This document shows positions 50,488 to 59,568 of a DNA stretch of 64,000 nt, piece after piece (the stretch's first letter is position 1; the number at the start of each line of letters is the position of its first letter). The stretch lies in NCBI RefSeq assembly GCF_000802225.1, contig NZ_JTDI01000001.1, positions 620,001 through 684,000 on the forward strand, in the 5' to 3' direction. Source of the stretch: Novosphingobium malaysiense (GTDB lineage Bacteria > Pseudomonadota > Alphaproteobacteria > Sphingomonadales > Sphingomonadaceae). The notes under the pieces were generated by a model. The model was not told where the DNA came from, ran no database searches, and worked only from the letters and a program-made list of their open reading frames with translations. Made by a program: the position numbers and the translations under genes.

Positions 50488-51837
50488 ATGGCCATCAAAC
50501 GCCTCCTGATTGCCAACCGCGGCGAGATCGCCCTGCGCATCCATCGCGCCGCGCGCGAGATGGGCATCGAGACGGTCGCGGTGCACTCCACGGCCGACGC
50601 CGACGCCATGCATGTGCGCCTCGCCGACCATGCCGTTTGCATCGGCCCCGCCTCGGCCTCGGACAGCTATCTCAATGTCGCCGCGATCATCTCGGCGGCC
50701 GAGATCACCGATGCCGATGCGATCCATCCCGGCTACGGCTTTCTCTCCGAGAACGCGCGCTTCGCCGAGATCGTCGAGAGCCACGACATCGCCTGGATCG
50801 GCCCCAAGCCCGAGCATATCCGCACCATGGGCGACAAGGTGGAAGCCAAACGCACCGCCGGCGCGCTGGGCCTGCCGCTGGTGCCGGGCTCGGATGGCGC
50901 GGTCGAGGACGTCGCTGAAGCCAAGAAGCTGGCTGCCGAGATCGGCTATCCGGTCCTGATCAAGGCCGCTTCCGGCGGCGGCGGGCGCGGCATGAAGGTC
51001 GTGCAGAACGAAGGCGAACTGGAAAGCCAGATGGGCCAGGCCCGTTCGGAGGCCAAGGCGGCCTTCGGCGACGCCACTGTCTACATGGAAAAGTACCTCG
51101 GCAACCCGCGGCACATCGAATTCCAGGTCTTCGGCGACGGCAATGGCAAGGCCGTCCATCTGGGCGAGCGCGACTGCTCCTTGCAGCGCCGTCACCAGAA
51201 GGTTCTGGAAGAAGCCCCCTCCCCGGTCATCACTCCGGAAGAGCGCGAGCGCATGGGCGGCATCGTCGCCAAGGCCATGGCCGACATGGGCTATCGCGGC
51301 GCGGGCACGATCGAGTTCCTGTGGGAAAAAGGCGAGTTCTACTTCATCGAGATGAACACCCGCCTGCAGGTGGAACATCCCGTCACCGAAGCGATCACCG
51401 GCGTCGATCTGGTGCGCGAACAGATCCGCATTGCCGAAGGCAAGCCGCTCTCGTTCACGCAGGACGAACTTGAGTTCAAGGGCCACGCGATCGAGTGCCG
51501 CATCAATGCGGAAGACCCGTGGACGTTCGCCCCCTCGCCCGGTCTGGTGAGCAGCTACCACGCGGCGGGCGGCATGAACGTGCGCGTCGATAGCGGTCTC
51601 TACGCGGGCTATCGCATCCCGCCCTATTACGATTCGATGATCGGCAAGCTGATCGTCTCCGGCCGCACCCGCGAAGGTGCGATCCTGCGCCTCAAGCGGG
51701 CGCTGGAGGAAATGGTGATCGAGGGCGTGAAGACGTCGATCCCGCTGCATCAGGCCCTGCTGGAAGATCCCGAGTTCAACAGCGGCGACTATACGATCAA
51801 GTGGCTCGAGGAGTGGCTCGCCAAACGGGCGGGCTGA
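50488..51837 (+). CDS. accC: Biotin carboxylase of acetyl-CoA carboxylase
   Basis: A 449-residue biotin carboxylase. The N-terminal biotin-carboxylase domain ([19 protein letters not shown]), the ATP-grasp Gly-rich loop ([15 protein letters not shown]), the catalytic region [16 protein letters not shown] and the C-terminal domain ending in [12 protein letters not shown] are all present at normal length (E. coli AccC is 449). It uses ATP and bicarbonate to carboxylate BCCP. The gap to accA holds a 72-base sphingomonad hairpin repeat (51856-51927). Confidence 0.96.
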   Translation: MAIKRLLIANRGEIALRIHRAAREMGIETVAVHSTADADAMHVRLADHAVCIGPASASDSYLNVAAIISAAEITDADAIHPGYGFLSENARFAEIVESHDIAWIGPKPEHIRTMGDKVEAKRTAGALGLPLVPGSDGAVEDVAEAKKLAAEIGYPVLIKAASGGGGRGMKVVQNEGELESQMGQARSEAKAAFGDATVYMEKYLGNPRHIEFQVFGDGNGKAVHLGERDCSLQRRHQKVLEEAPSPVITPEERERMGGIVAKAMADMGYRGAGTIEFLWEKGEFYFIEMNTRLQVEHPVTEAITGVDLVREQIRIAEGKPLSFTQDELEFKGHAIECRINAEDPWTFAPSPGLVSSYHAAGGMNVRVDSGLYAGYRIPPYYDSMIGKLIVSGRTREGAILRLKRALEEMVIEGVKTSIPLHQALLEDPEFNSGDYTIKWLEEWLAKRAG

Positions 51838-51855
51838 TCGGAATGACACTAACCT

Positions 51856-51927
51856 CTCCGTTCGTGTCGAGCAAAGTCGAGACACCTGGGCGCCAGCGGT
51901 TCTCGACTTCGCTCGAACCGAACGGAG
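51856..51927. repeat. Sphingomonad intergenic hairpin repeat, imperfect copy
   Basis: CTCCGTTCGTGTCGAGCAAA (from 51856) is inverted with a few mismatches in TTCGCTCGAACCGAACGGAG (ending 51927). It is the same family as the perfect copy at 59487-59559. It lies between accC and accA on the same strand and may shape the transcript between them. Confidence 0.8.
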
Positions 51928-51976
51928 ATTGGATCTGGCCCGATAGCCCGGCCAAGACACGACGGACTAGATACGC

Positions 51977-52924
51977 ATGACTTCGTTCCTGGACTTCGAA
52001 AAGCCGATTGCCGAACTGGAAGCGCGCATCGCCGAACTGCGCGCCACGGCCGACGGCAGCGACCTCGACATCGGGGCGGAAATCGCCAAGCTCGAAAAGA
52101 AGAGCGCGGCGATGCTGACCGGCACGTATGCCAAGCTCTCGCCCTGGCAGAAGACGCAGGTTGCCCGCCATCCTCAACGCCCGCACTTCGTCGATTACAT
52201 CCGGCTCGCCTTCACCGACTTCGTGCCGCTGGGCGGCGACCGTCTCTATGGCGAGGATGCGGCGATCATCGGCGGGCTGGCGAAGCTGGATGGCCGCAAG
52301 GTCATGGTGATCGGCCATGAAAAGGGCCACGACACCGCCAGCCGCATCAAGCACAATTTCGGCATGGCCAAGCCCGAAGGCTACCGCAAGGCGATCCGCC
52401 TGATGGAAATGGCGAGCAAGTTCGGCCTGCCGGTGGTGACGCTGGTGGATACCGCCGGCGCCTTTCCCGGTGTCGAGGCCGAGGAACGCGGACAGGCCGA
52501 AGCCATTGCCCGCTCGACCGAGGCCTGCCTCGGCCTTCAGGTACCCATGGTCGCCGCGATTGTCGGCGAAGGCGGTTCGGGCGGCGCGGTCGCAATTGCC
52601 AGTGCCAACAAGGTCCTGATGCTCGAGCATTCGGTTTATTCGGTGATCTCGCCGGAGGGCGCCTCCTCTATCCTGTGGCGTACGCCCGACAAGGCCGCCG
52701 ATGCCGCCACCGCCATGAAAGTCACCGCGCAGGATCTGCTGGACCTTGCGGTGATCGACTCCATCGTGCCCGAGCCGGTCGGCGGCGCGCACCGAGATCC
52801 CGCCGGAACCGCCCGCGTACTGGCCGAAGCCCTGGGCCGCGAACTGGCCGCTCTCGACGGCAAGGATACCGCCGAAATCCTGCGTCAGCGCGAAGAACGC
52901 TTCCTCAGGATTGGCTCGCTCTAA
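51977..52924 (+). CDS. accA: Acetyl-CoA carboxylase carboxyltransferase subunit alpha
   Basis: A 315-residue AccA: N-terminal coiled coil (FLDFEKPIAELEARIAELRA), GGDRLYGEDAAIIGGLAKLDGRKVMVIGHEKG, PEGYRKAIRLMEMASKFGLPVVTLVDTAGAFPGVEAEERGQAEAIA and the GGSGGAVAIASANKVLMLE oxyanion region. The length matches E. coli AccA (319). It completes the accDBCA order. A 139-base gap with the hairpin repeat separates it from accC, so it may have its own promoter or be partly uncoupled. Confidence 0.95.
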   Translation: MTSFLDFEKPIAELEARIAELRATADGSDLDIGAEIAKLEKKSAAMLTGTYAKLSPWQKTQVARHPQRPHFVDYIRLAFTDFVPLGGDRLYGEDAAIIGGLAKLDGRKVMVIGHEKGHDTASRIKHNFGMAKPEGYRKAIRLMEMASKFGLPVVTLVDTAGAFPGVEAEERGQAEAIARSTEACLGLQVPMVAAIVGEGGSGGAVAIASANKVLMLEHSVYSVISPEGASSILWRTPDKAADAATAMKVTAQDLLDLAVIDSIVPEPVGGAHRDPAGTARVLAEALGRELAALDGKDTAEILRQREERFLRIGSL

Positions 52925-53106
52925 GGACCCTCGCCGTGCCGGGAAGGACAGCGTGCGAATTATCCGCACGCTTCGGCAAATTAATGGCAATGGACGCAAC
53001 ACGGCCCAGCCGATAGTCAAAAGGCCCGACAGGAACCCTGCTTCGGCAGGGACAGGCAGACCGCAGCCAGTCGGGCAGCGGATCGGCAAACGGGGTCGAA
53101 CATTCC

Positions 53107-55587
53107 ATGAGCCAGCAATGGCGTATTCCACTCGGCAGCAGCGCGCTGGCGTTTAGCGCGTTCATCACGGCTACCTGCGTGCTGGCCGCCCGGAGCGGAG
53201 ATGAGGCCGCCCATGCCGTTGAAACGCCGGTAGCATCCGAGAGGCAAGCACAGGCAGATATGATCGAGCCGATGCTCGATAAGTACTGCTCGCGCTGCCA
53301 CAACGATTTCGACATGGTCGCGGGTCTCTCGGTCTACGACCTCAAGGCCGAGGACCTGCGCACCGGCGCCCATGCCGAGGAATGGGAAAAGATCCTGCGC
53401 CGCGTCGCCGCCGGCGAAATGCCGCCGCATTCCAAGCCCCAACCCGACCCCGCGATGCGCGCCGCCTTCGTGCAGTGGCTGGACACGTCGCGCGCGGGCT
53501 ATGCCGCCGCCAACCCCGATCCGGGCCACGCGACGATCCGCCGCCTCAACCGCTATGAGTACGCCAACGCCATCCGCGACCTGCTTTCGCTCGACGTCGA
53601 TTTCAGCCGCGAATTGCCGCAGGACAATTCGGGCTACGGCTTCGACAACATCGCCGACGTGCTCACCGTCTCGCCGACGCTGATGGAGCGCTATGTTGCA
53701 GTAGCGGGCAAGGTCGGGCGGCTGGCGACCGGGCTGACCTCGCGTCGCGAGTTCGTGACGACCTATCAGGTACCCAAGGACGGCTCGATCAAGAACTCGG
53801 GCGTGCCTGCCTACAACCAGCGCGCCAGCGCGGACCTGCCGCTGGGATCGCGTGGCGGCGGGGCGTTCAAGTACTTTGCCCGTTATGACGGCGAATACGA
53901 GATTGCGGCTTGGCTCAATTCGAATACCAACAACGAAACCGACCGGCTTACCGAGGATCGCTATAGTGTGCGGGTGCCGATGAAGGCCGGTTCGCACCTC
54001 GTCGGTCTTTCATTCCGCCGGCAGCTCTGGCCCGACGAGAGCGTGCAGACGCTGCGCAATTCTACTGACTACGTGCCGCTGCCGCTCGACAAGCCGACGA
54101 TGCTGCCGCTCGACGTGTGGGTCGATGGCGAGCGGGTGAAGACGGTCGAGGTGCCCTCCTACCGGATGCATGAGCGCTATTCGCAGCGGAACTTCCCGCG
54201 CGACGTGCTGCAGATCGACATCGCCGGCCCTTACGAGGCGACCGGCATTCCCGACACGCCAAGCCGCCGCGCGATCTTCCTGTGCCAGCCCAAGCGCGCC
54301 TCGCAGGAAGAAGCCTGCGCCCGCAAGATCGTCTCCACCCTTGCCCGCCGCGCCTGGCGCCGCCCGGTCGGCGAATTCGACATCGCCCCGATCATGGGCA
54401 TTTACGCGCAGGAGCGCGCCGCCTCCGATTTCGAGCACGGCATCGAAGCGGCACTGGAAGCGATCCTCGTCTCGCCCGAATTCCTGTTCGTGGTCGAAAG
54501 CGATCCGGCCGGCAGCCTGCCCGGCAGCGTACATTCCGTCACCGACCTCGAACTGGCCACACGGCTCTCGCTGTTCCTGTGGAGCAGCATTCCCGACGAA
54601 CGGCTGCTATCGCTGGCAGAGAAGGACAAGCTGAGCGAGCCCGGCGTGCTCGATGCCGAAATCGCGCGGATGCTGGCCGATCCCAAGGCCGAGGCGCTCA
54701 CGGACAACTTCGCGGGCCAGTGGCTCTACCTGCGCAACCTAGACCAGCAGCGGCCGGACATCGACGCCTTCCCGGATTTCGACACACGGCTGAAGCAGGC
54801 GATGGACACCGAAACGCGCCTGTTCTTCGCCAATGTGCTAACAGCCAACCGGCCGCTCACGGACTTTCTCGAAGCCGATTACACCTACCTCAACCAGCGC
54901 CTTGCCGAGCATTACGGCATTCCGGGCGTGGTCGGCACGGCGTTCCGCAAGGTCGATCTCGATCCGTCCTGGCATCGCGGCGGTCTGCTGGGGCAGGCGA
55001 GCATCCTGACCGTGACATCGTACAACAACCACACCTCCGTGGTGAAGCGGGGGAAGTGGATCCTCGACAACATCCTCGCCTCGCCGCCGCCGCCACCGCC
55101 CGCCGACGTTCCGGCCCTCAAGACCGAGCACGACGGTCGGGCGCTCAACGCGCGTGAGCAGCTCGAACTGCACCGCGCCAACCCGACCTGCGCAGCCTGC
55201 CATGTGAAGATGGACCCGCTCGGCTTCGCGCTGGAGAACTTCAACGCCGTGGGCGGCTGGCGCACCATGGACGCAGGCCAGCCGATCGATGCCGGGGCCG
55301 TCCTGCCCGATGGCACGAAGTTTTCCGGCATTTCCGGCCTCCAGGCGATCCTGATGGACCGCAAGGACGAATTCGCCCGCGCCTTCACCGAGCGGCTGAT
55401 GACATACGCGCTCGCGCGCGGTCTCGGGGCGCAGGACATGCCCTCAGTCCGCGCGATCGCGGGCGATGCTGCTGCCGACAACTACCGCGTGCGCACGGTG
55501 ATCAAGGGCATCGTTACCAGCCCGGCCTTCACCAAGCGAAAGACGCCGGAACCCTTCAAAGCCGCTTATGCGAGGCCCGTGAAATGA
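53107..55587 (+). CDS. DUF1592/DUF1588/DUF1585-type di-haem c protein
   Basis: An 826-residue predicted periplasmic protein. The N-terminus has one hydrophobic stretch (about 10-27) that could be a signal or anchor. CxxCH lies at 61-65 (YCSRCHND) with a likely Met ligand in AGEMPPHS. Next comes the RRLNRYEYANAIRDLL pattern of DUF1587, then DUF1592 (TDLELATRLSLFLWSSIPDERLL), DUF1588 (HRGGLLGQASILTVTS) and DUF1585 with a second CxxCH at 695-699 (CAACHVKMDPLGFALENF). These domains are common in Planctomycetes and Myxococcota; the function is unknown. The stop overlaps the DUF1552 start (ATGA). Confidence 0.9.
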   Translation: MSQQWRIPLGSSALAFSAFITATCVLAARSGDEAAHAVETPVASERQAQADMIEPMLDKYCSRCHNDFDMVAGLSVYDLKAEDLRTGAHAEEWEKILRRVAAGEMPPHSKPQPDPAMRAAFVQWLDTSRAGYAAANPDPGHATIRRLNRYEYANAIRDLLSLDVDFSRELPQDNSGYGFDNIADVLTVSPTLMERYVAVAGKVGRLATGLTSRREFVTTYQVPKDGSIKNSGVPAYNQRASADLPLGSRGGGAFKYFARYDGEYEIAAWLNSNTNNETDRLTEDRYSVRVPMKAGSHLVGLSFRRQLWPDESVQTLRNSTDYVPLPLDKPTMLPLDVWVDGERVKTVEVPSYRMHERYSQRNFPRDVLQIDIAGPYEATGIPDTPSRRAIFLCQPKRASQEEACARKIVSTLARRAWRRPVGEFDIAPIMGIYAQERAASDFEHGIEAALEAILVSPEFLFVVESDPAGSLPGSVHSVTDLELATRLSLFLWSSIPDERLLSLAEKDKLSEPGVLDAEIARMLADPKAEALTDNFAGQWLYLRNLDQQRPDIDAFPDFDTRLKQAMDTETRLFFANVLTANRPLTDFLEADYTYLNQRLAEHYGIPGVVGTAFRKVDLDPSWHRGGLLGQASILTVTSYNNHTSVVKRGKWILDNILASPPPPPPADVPALKTEHDGRALNAREQLELHRANPTCAACHVKMDPLGFALENFNAVGGWRTMDAGQPIDAGAVLPDGTKFSGISGLQAILMDRKDEFARAFTERLMTYALARGLGAQDMPSVRAIAGDAAADNYRVRTVIKGIVTSPAFTKRKTPEPFKAAYARPVK

Positions 55588-56924
55588 GGATCACCCGCAA
55601 GCCCTTGTCCCGCCGCACCATCCTGCGCGGTGTAGGCACCGCCATGGCCCTGCCGTACCTCGAAGCGATGATGCCGAGCGCCCATGCCGCCGACGTGGCG
55701 CAGCGGCCCAAGCGGCTGCAGGTGTTCTATACCCCCAACGGCATGACCATGCCCGAGTACCGGCCCACTGGCGAAGGCGTGGACTTCACGCTTCCGGCGA
55801 CGCTGGAGCCACTCGCGCCGCATCGCGATGCGATCACGGTCATTACCGGCCTCGGCCATCCGCAGGCCGCCGCGATGGGTGATGCGCCTGCCGGCCATGG
55901 CCGCTCCTGCCCCGCCTTCCTTACCGGCGCCCATGCCCGGCAGACCGAGGGCACCGACATCCGCTGCGGCACTTCGATGGATCAGGTCTTCGCCGCGCAT
56001 CTCGGCGATGCGACGCAGATCCCCTCGCTCGAACTGAGCATGGATCAGGCGAGCATGGCGGGTAGCTGCGACATCAACTATTCCTGCGCCTATACCAACG
56101 GCATCTCCTGGCTGACGCCCACCGTGCCGCTGCCCGTCACGGCTAATCCGCGCGCGGTGTTCGAACGGCTGTTCGGCGACGGCGAAGTGCTCGACGAGAA
56201 GAGCCGCCTTGCCCGGTTGCGCAAGCAGGCCTCGATCCTCGACTACGTGATGGAGGACACCGCGCGGCTTTCCGGCAAGCTGGGCATGGCCGACCGACAC
56301 AAGCTGGCCGAATATCTCGACGCCACCCGCGCCATCGAAAAGCGCGTCCAGCGTGCGGAATCCTCGCCGCCAAGCCCGCAGGCCAAGGCAATGAAGCAGC
56401 CCCCCGGCATTCCCGACGATTTCGCCGAGCACATGAAGCTGATGATCGACCTGCAGATCCTGGCGATGCAGGCGGACATCACCCGCGTCGGCACCTTCAT
56501 GGTGGGCCGCGAGATCTCGAACCGGACCTATCCCGAGATCGGCGTGCCGGATTCGCACCACATGCTCAGCCATCACGGCAACAACCCGGACAAGATGGCA
56601 AAGCTGGCAGTGATAAACCGCTATCACATGACATTCTTCGCCTACATGCTCCAGCGCATGAAGGACACAAAGGACGGCGAGGGATCGCTGTTCGACCGAA
56701 CGCTGGTTCTGCGCGGTTCGGCCTTCGGCGATTCCAACGAGCACGACTACATGGACCTGCCCGTCGTCGTTTCGGGCGGACTGGTGAAGGGCGGACGCCA
56801 CATCAAGGTGGAGCATGGCACCTCCATGTCGAACCTGCTGCTGGCCGGGCTGAACCTGCTCGATGTACCAGTCACATCCTTCGGCGACAGCACCGGCCCG
56901 CTGCGGGAACTGACCGATGCGTAA
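55584..56924 (+). CDS. DUF1552 family protein, Tat-exported
   Basis: A 446-residue protein with a twin-arginine signal: SRRTILRGVGTAMALPYLEAM (about 9-30), with a cleavage site expected after SAHA near residue 35. The rest matches DUF1552 (FYTPNGMTMPEYRPTGEG, VITGLGHPQA, DITRVGTFMVGRE, SHHMLSHHGNNPDKMAKL and the C-terminal GTSMSNLLLAGLNLLDV). The fold resembles alkaline phosphatase/sulfatase-like DUF1501 proteins, but catalytic residues are not established. Tat export suggests a folded, metal-bearing protein. It overlaps the DUF1592 gene (ATGA) and the ankyrin gene (8 bases), so all three are coupled. Confidence 0.9.
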   Translation: MRITRKPLSRRTILRGVGTAMALPYLEAMMPSAHAADVAQRPKRLQVFYTPNGMTMPEYRPTGEGVDFTLPATLEPLAPHRDAITVITGLGHPQAAAMGDAPAGHGRSCPAFLTGAHARQTEGTDIRCGTSMDQVFAAHLGDATQIPSLELSMDQASMAGSCDINYSCAYTNGISWLTPTVPLPVTANPRAVFERLFGDGEVLDEKSRLARLRKQASILDYVMEDTARLSGKLGMADRHKLAEYLDATRAIEKRVQRAESSPPSPQAKAMKQPPGIPDDFAEHMKLMIDLQILAMQADITRVGTFMVGREISNRTYPEIGVPDSHHMLSHHGNNPDKMAKLAVINRYHMTFFAYMLQRMKDTKDGEGSLFDRTLVLRGSAFGDSNEHDYMDLPVVVSGGLVKGGRHIKVEHGTSMSNLLLAGLNLLDVPVTSFGDSTGPLRELTDA

Positions 56925-58260
56925 GGCCGCTGCGCTCCTGCTGGCAGCCACGGCGATGGCTTCGGCTGCGTCGGCCGAGCCTGCAGGCCCGGCACCCGAT
57001 CTGCCCCGCGCTATCGCAGCCGATGATCTCTCAGGCGCAAAGGCTGGCCTCGCCACCGGCGCAAACCCGAATGCCGTCTTCGGCTATGGCGAAAGCGCGC
57101 TTGCCCGGGCTGTCGAGACACAGGACGCTGCACTGGTGGACCTGCTGCTCAGCCATGGCGCAAAGCCCGACACGAAAGACTCCGAGGGCTTCACGCCGCT
57201 GATCCTCGCCTGCGAGCGCGGCAATGTGGAAATCGTCTCCGCCCTGCTCGATGCCAAGGCTAATGTGAATACACCCATGCCCGACGGCACCACGCCGCTG
57301 GCGATCTGCGCCCGGTTCTCGAAGACTGAAACAGTATCGCGGATGCTGGCGATGGGCGCCAAGCCGGGCAGCGCGGACGCGCGCGGCCAGACGCCGCTGA
57401 TGTGGGCGGCCTCCACGGGCAATGTCGAGACCATGGCGCTACTGCTCAAGGCCGATGCACAGATCGACCGCACGACGGAAGCCGGCTTCACGCCGCTGTT
57501 CTTCGCCATCAAGAGCGGTGTTCCCGAAGCGGCGCAGCTCCTTCTCGATGCCGGTGCCGACACGGCCCATCGCGGCCCCGAGAACACCAGCGCGCTGCAG
57601 CTGGCGCTTTACCAGAAAAACTGGAAGGCCGCCGCGATGCTGATCGAACGCGGCGCAGCCGATCTCGCCGAGCGCGACCGCAACGGCAACCAGCCGCTCC
57701 ACGCCGCTGCGGCTGGCGGCGACAGCGAACTGGTCGCTCTTCTTCTGGCCAAGGGCGCCGATGCCAACGGGCTCACCGGCCCATCGCGCATCACCTGGGT
57801 GACCGAAGCCAACCTCGGCGTGCCGCCACCGCCTGTTCCGCCCACCCCGCCACTGCTCACCGCTGCGGAACATGGCCGGACGGACGTGATGAAGCTTCTG
57901 GCCGATGCAGGCGCGGACAAGGCCTTCGTTGCAGAGAACGGCACCAATGTCGTGCTCGCCGCTGCGCACAGCCATAGTCCTGCCTCGCTCGAACGGGCCC
58001 TGTCTCTGGCGCCGGACGCCAATGTCGCGGATGCCCAAGGCAACACGCCGCTGCATGTCCTGCTCATGGGCGGCTTCCACTCCGATCTGCAGGCGATGTT
58101 TCGCGTCCTTGCCGACCACGGCGCGCGCACGGATATTCCCAACAAGAAGGACATGACCGCCGCACAGTTCGCCGAAAAGGGGCTGACCACTGTGCGCGAA
58201 GCCTATCAACATGCCTTTGCGGATACGCCCTCTCCCATGGTAGCCGTTTCACACGATTGA
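56917..58260 (+). CDS. Exported ankyrin-repeat protein
   Basis: A 447-residue protein with a Sec signal (RKAAALLLAATAMASAASA, cleavage before EPAG). About ten ankyrin repeats follow, shown by recurring GxTPL.xA...G....V..LL..GA (SEGFTPLILACERGNVEIVSALL, RGQTPLMWAASTGNVETMALLL and so on). Two repeats are separated by a Pro-rich insert (GVPPPPVPPTPP, about 305-316). Periplasmic ankyrins usually protect redox or catalase partners or act as scaffolds. It is encoded between DUF1552 and the cytochrome c' gene, and overlaps the DUF1552 gene by 8 bases. Confidence 0.9.
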   Translation: MRKAAALLLAATAMASAASAEPAGPAPDLPRAIAADDLSGAKAGLATGANPNAVFGYGESALARAVETQDAALVDLLLSHGAKPDTKDSEGFTPLILACERGNVEIVSALLDAKANVNTPMPDGTTPLAICARFSKTETVSRMLAMGAKPGSADARGQTPLMWAASTGNVETMALLLKADAQIDRTTEAGFTPLFFAIKSGVPEAAQLLLDAGADTAHRGPENTSALQLALYQKNWKAAAMLIERGAADLAERDRNGNQPLHAAAAGGDSELVALLLAKGADANGLTGPSRITWVTEANLGVPPPPVPPTPPLLTAAEHGRTDVMKLLADAGADKAFVAENGTNVVLAAAHSHSPASLERALSLAPDANVADAQGNTPLHVLLMGGFHSDLQAMFRVLADHGARTDIPNKKDMTAAQFAEKGLTTVREAYQHAFADTPSPMVAVSHD

Positions 58261-58291
58261 ACTTTCCCCCATCGCAGGACAGGATCTACGC

Positions 58292-58768
58292 ATGACACGA
58301 ACCCGGACCCTCGCCCTCGCCGCTGCCGGCGTAATCGGTCTCGCCGCCGTTGCCGGAACCGGCACGCTGGCCAGTGCCGCGCCTTCCGCCAGCACCGTGA
58401 TCGCCACGCGCCAGGCGAACTACAAGAAGATGGGCGCTGCGATGAAGACCCTGAAGGACGAGCTGCAGGGCAGCGCAGACAAGGGCAAGATGGTGGCCGC
58501 AGCCCGCACGCTCGCCGCTACCGTGCGAGTCCAAAGCAAACTGTTTCCGGACGGAAGCGGCCCCTCTTCCGGCGTGAAGACCGATGCGCTTCCGGCCATC
58601 TGGACCAACCGCGCCGCCTTCAACGCCGACATGCAGAAGGCGATGACGGAAGCAGACAAGCTGGTCGCCGTCGCCGGTTCGGGTGATAAATCCGCGATCA
58701 TCGCGCAGTTCAAGGCCACCGGCGCGACTTGCGGCGGTTGCCACCGCCAGTTCCGCGCCGACGACTGA
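58292..58768 (+). CDS. Cytochrome c' / c-556 family protein
   Basis: A 158-residue exported cytochrome. A signal peptide (RTRTLALAAAGVIGLAAVAGTGTLASAA) is followed by a four-helix bundle (ANYKKMGAAMKTLKDEL; AIWTNRAAFNADMQKAMTEADKL) and one C-terminal CxxCH (CGGCH, 147-151) close to the end, as in cytochromes c'. Met25-type ligation (KKMG) would suit c-556. It lies 31 bases after the ankyrin gene and 17 before a cytochrome b561, so electrons could pass between periplasm and membrane. Confidence 0.9.
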   Translation: MTRTRTLALAAAGVIGLAAVAGTGTLASAAPSASTVIATRQANYKKMGAAMKTLKDELQGSADKGKMVAAARTLAATVRVQSKLFPDGSGPSSGVKTDALPAIWTNRAAFNADMQKAMTEADKLVAVAGSGDKSAIIAQFKATGATCGGCHRQFRADD

Positions 58769-58785
58769 CGGGAGCCGTTGCAGCG

Positions 58786-59469
58786 ATGAGCGAGACCATG
58801 ACCGCCACCGGCTCCACCCGGATCTGGGACCTGCCCCTGCGGCTGTTTCACTGGCTGCTGGTCGCGCTCATCGCCTTTTCATGGTGGAGCGGCGAAGAGC
58901 ATTACATGGAGTGGCACCGCCTCTCCGGTTACGCGATCCTCGCCCTTCTCGTGTTCCGCCTCTGGTGGGGTTTCACCGGATCGCGCACGGCGCGCTTTAC
59001 GCAATTCGTACGCGGACCGGGCGCGGTGTTCACCTACGCAAAGACCCTGTTTTCATCCTCGCGCCATACTGCCGACGGTCATAATCCGCTCGGCGGCTGG
59101 AGCGTGATTGCCATGCTCCTGGCCATCGCCGCCATGGTGATCGCCGGCCTGTTCGCCGTGGACGTGGATGGCTGGGAATCCGGGCCGCTCGCCTATTGGG
59201 TGAGCTTCGAGCAGGGGCGCAGCGCTGCCGAGTTCCATGAAACCGTGTTCAACGTGATCATGGCGCTGATCATCCTGCACGTCGCCGCGATCGTCTTCTA
59301 CCTCGCGGTGAAACGCATGAACCTCTTGCGCCCGATGATCACCGGAAGGCGCACCAAGACGGCGGAAGAAGCGGTCGAGGACGCCCGCTGGTCGCCGGCT
59401 ATGGCGCTGATCGGCATCGTCATCGCAGGTGCTGTCGCCTGGTTCGTATCGACCGGCTTCCGCTTTTAA
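58786..59469 (+). CDS. Cytochrome b561-like membrane haem protein
   Basis: A 227-residue integral membrane protein with four core helices and a fifth near the C-terminus. Likely haem-b ligands are His in LRLFHWLLVALIAF, HRLSGYAILALLVFRLWW, FHETVFNVIMALIILH and the last-helix His. The pattern matches the Ni/Fe-hydrogenase b-type / b561 family. It probably passes quinone electrons to or from the adjacent cytochrome c' and the DUF1592 protein. ATG 58786 has GGGAG upstream, after an upstream in-frame stretch that overlaps cytochrome c'. It is the last gene of the redox operon. Confidence 0.88.
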   Translation: MSETMTATGSTRIWDLPLRLFHWLLVALIAFSWWSGEEHYMEWHRLSGYAILALLVFRLWWGFTGSRTARFTQFVRGPGAVFTYAKTLFSSSRHTADGHNPLGGWSVIAMLLAIAAMVIAGLFAVDVDGWESGPLAYWVSFEQGRSAAEFHETVFNVIMALIILHVAAIVFYLAVKRMNLLRPMITGRRTKTAEEAVEDARWSPAMALIGIVIAGAVAWFVSTGFRF

Positions 59470-59486
59470 AACCAGTTCCCGACTTT

Positions 59487-59559
59487 CCGTTCGTGTCGAG
59501 CGAAGTCGAGACACGCCAGCGCTGTGCCAACGTGTCTCGACTTCGCTCGACACGAACGG
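59487..59559. repeat. Perfect 29-bp sphingomonad hairpin repeat
   Basis: Bases 59487-59515 (CCGTTCGTGTCGAGCGAAGT and on) pair without mismatch with 59531-59559 around a 15-base loop. It lies between the convergent cytochrome b561 and NCS2 genes. The sequence is a family of intergenic repeats common in sphingomonads; a second, imperfect copy is at 51856-51927. It may act as a bidirectional terminator. Confidence 0.9.
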
Positions 59560-59568
59560 GTGTGTACC

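Noticed and set aside
52951..52971. GCGTGCG/CGCACGC hairpin after accA as terminator
   Set aside because: The stem is only 7 bp and no T-run follows.
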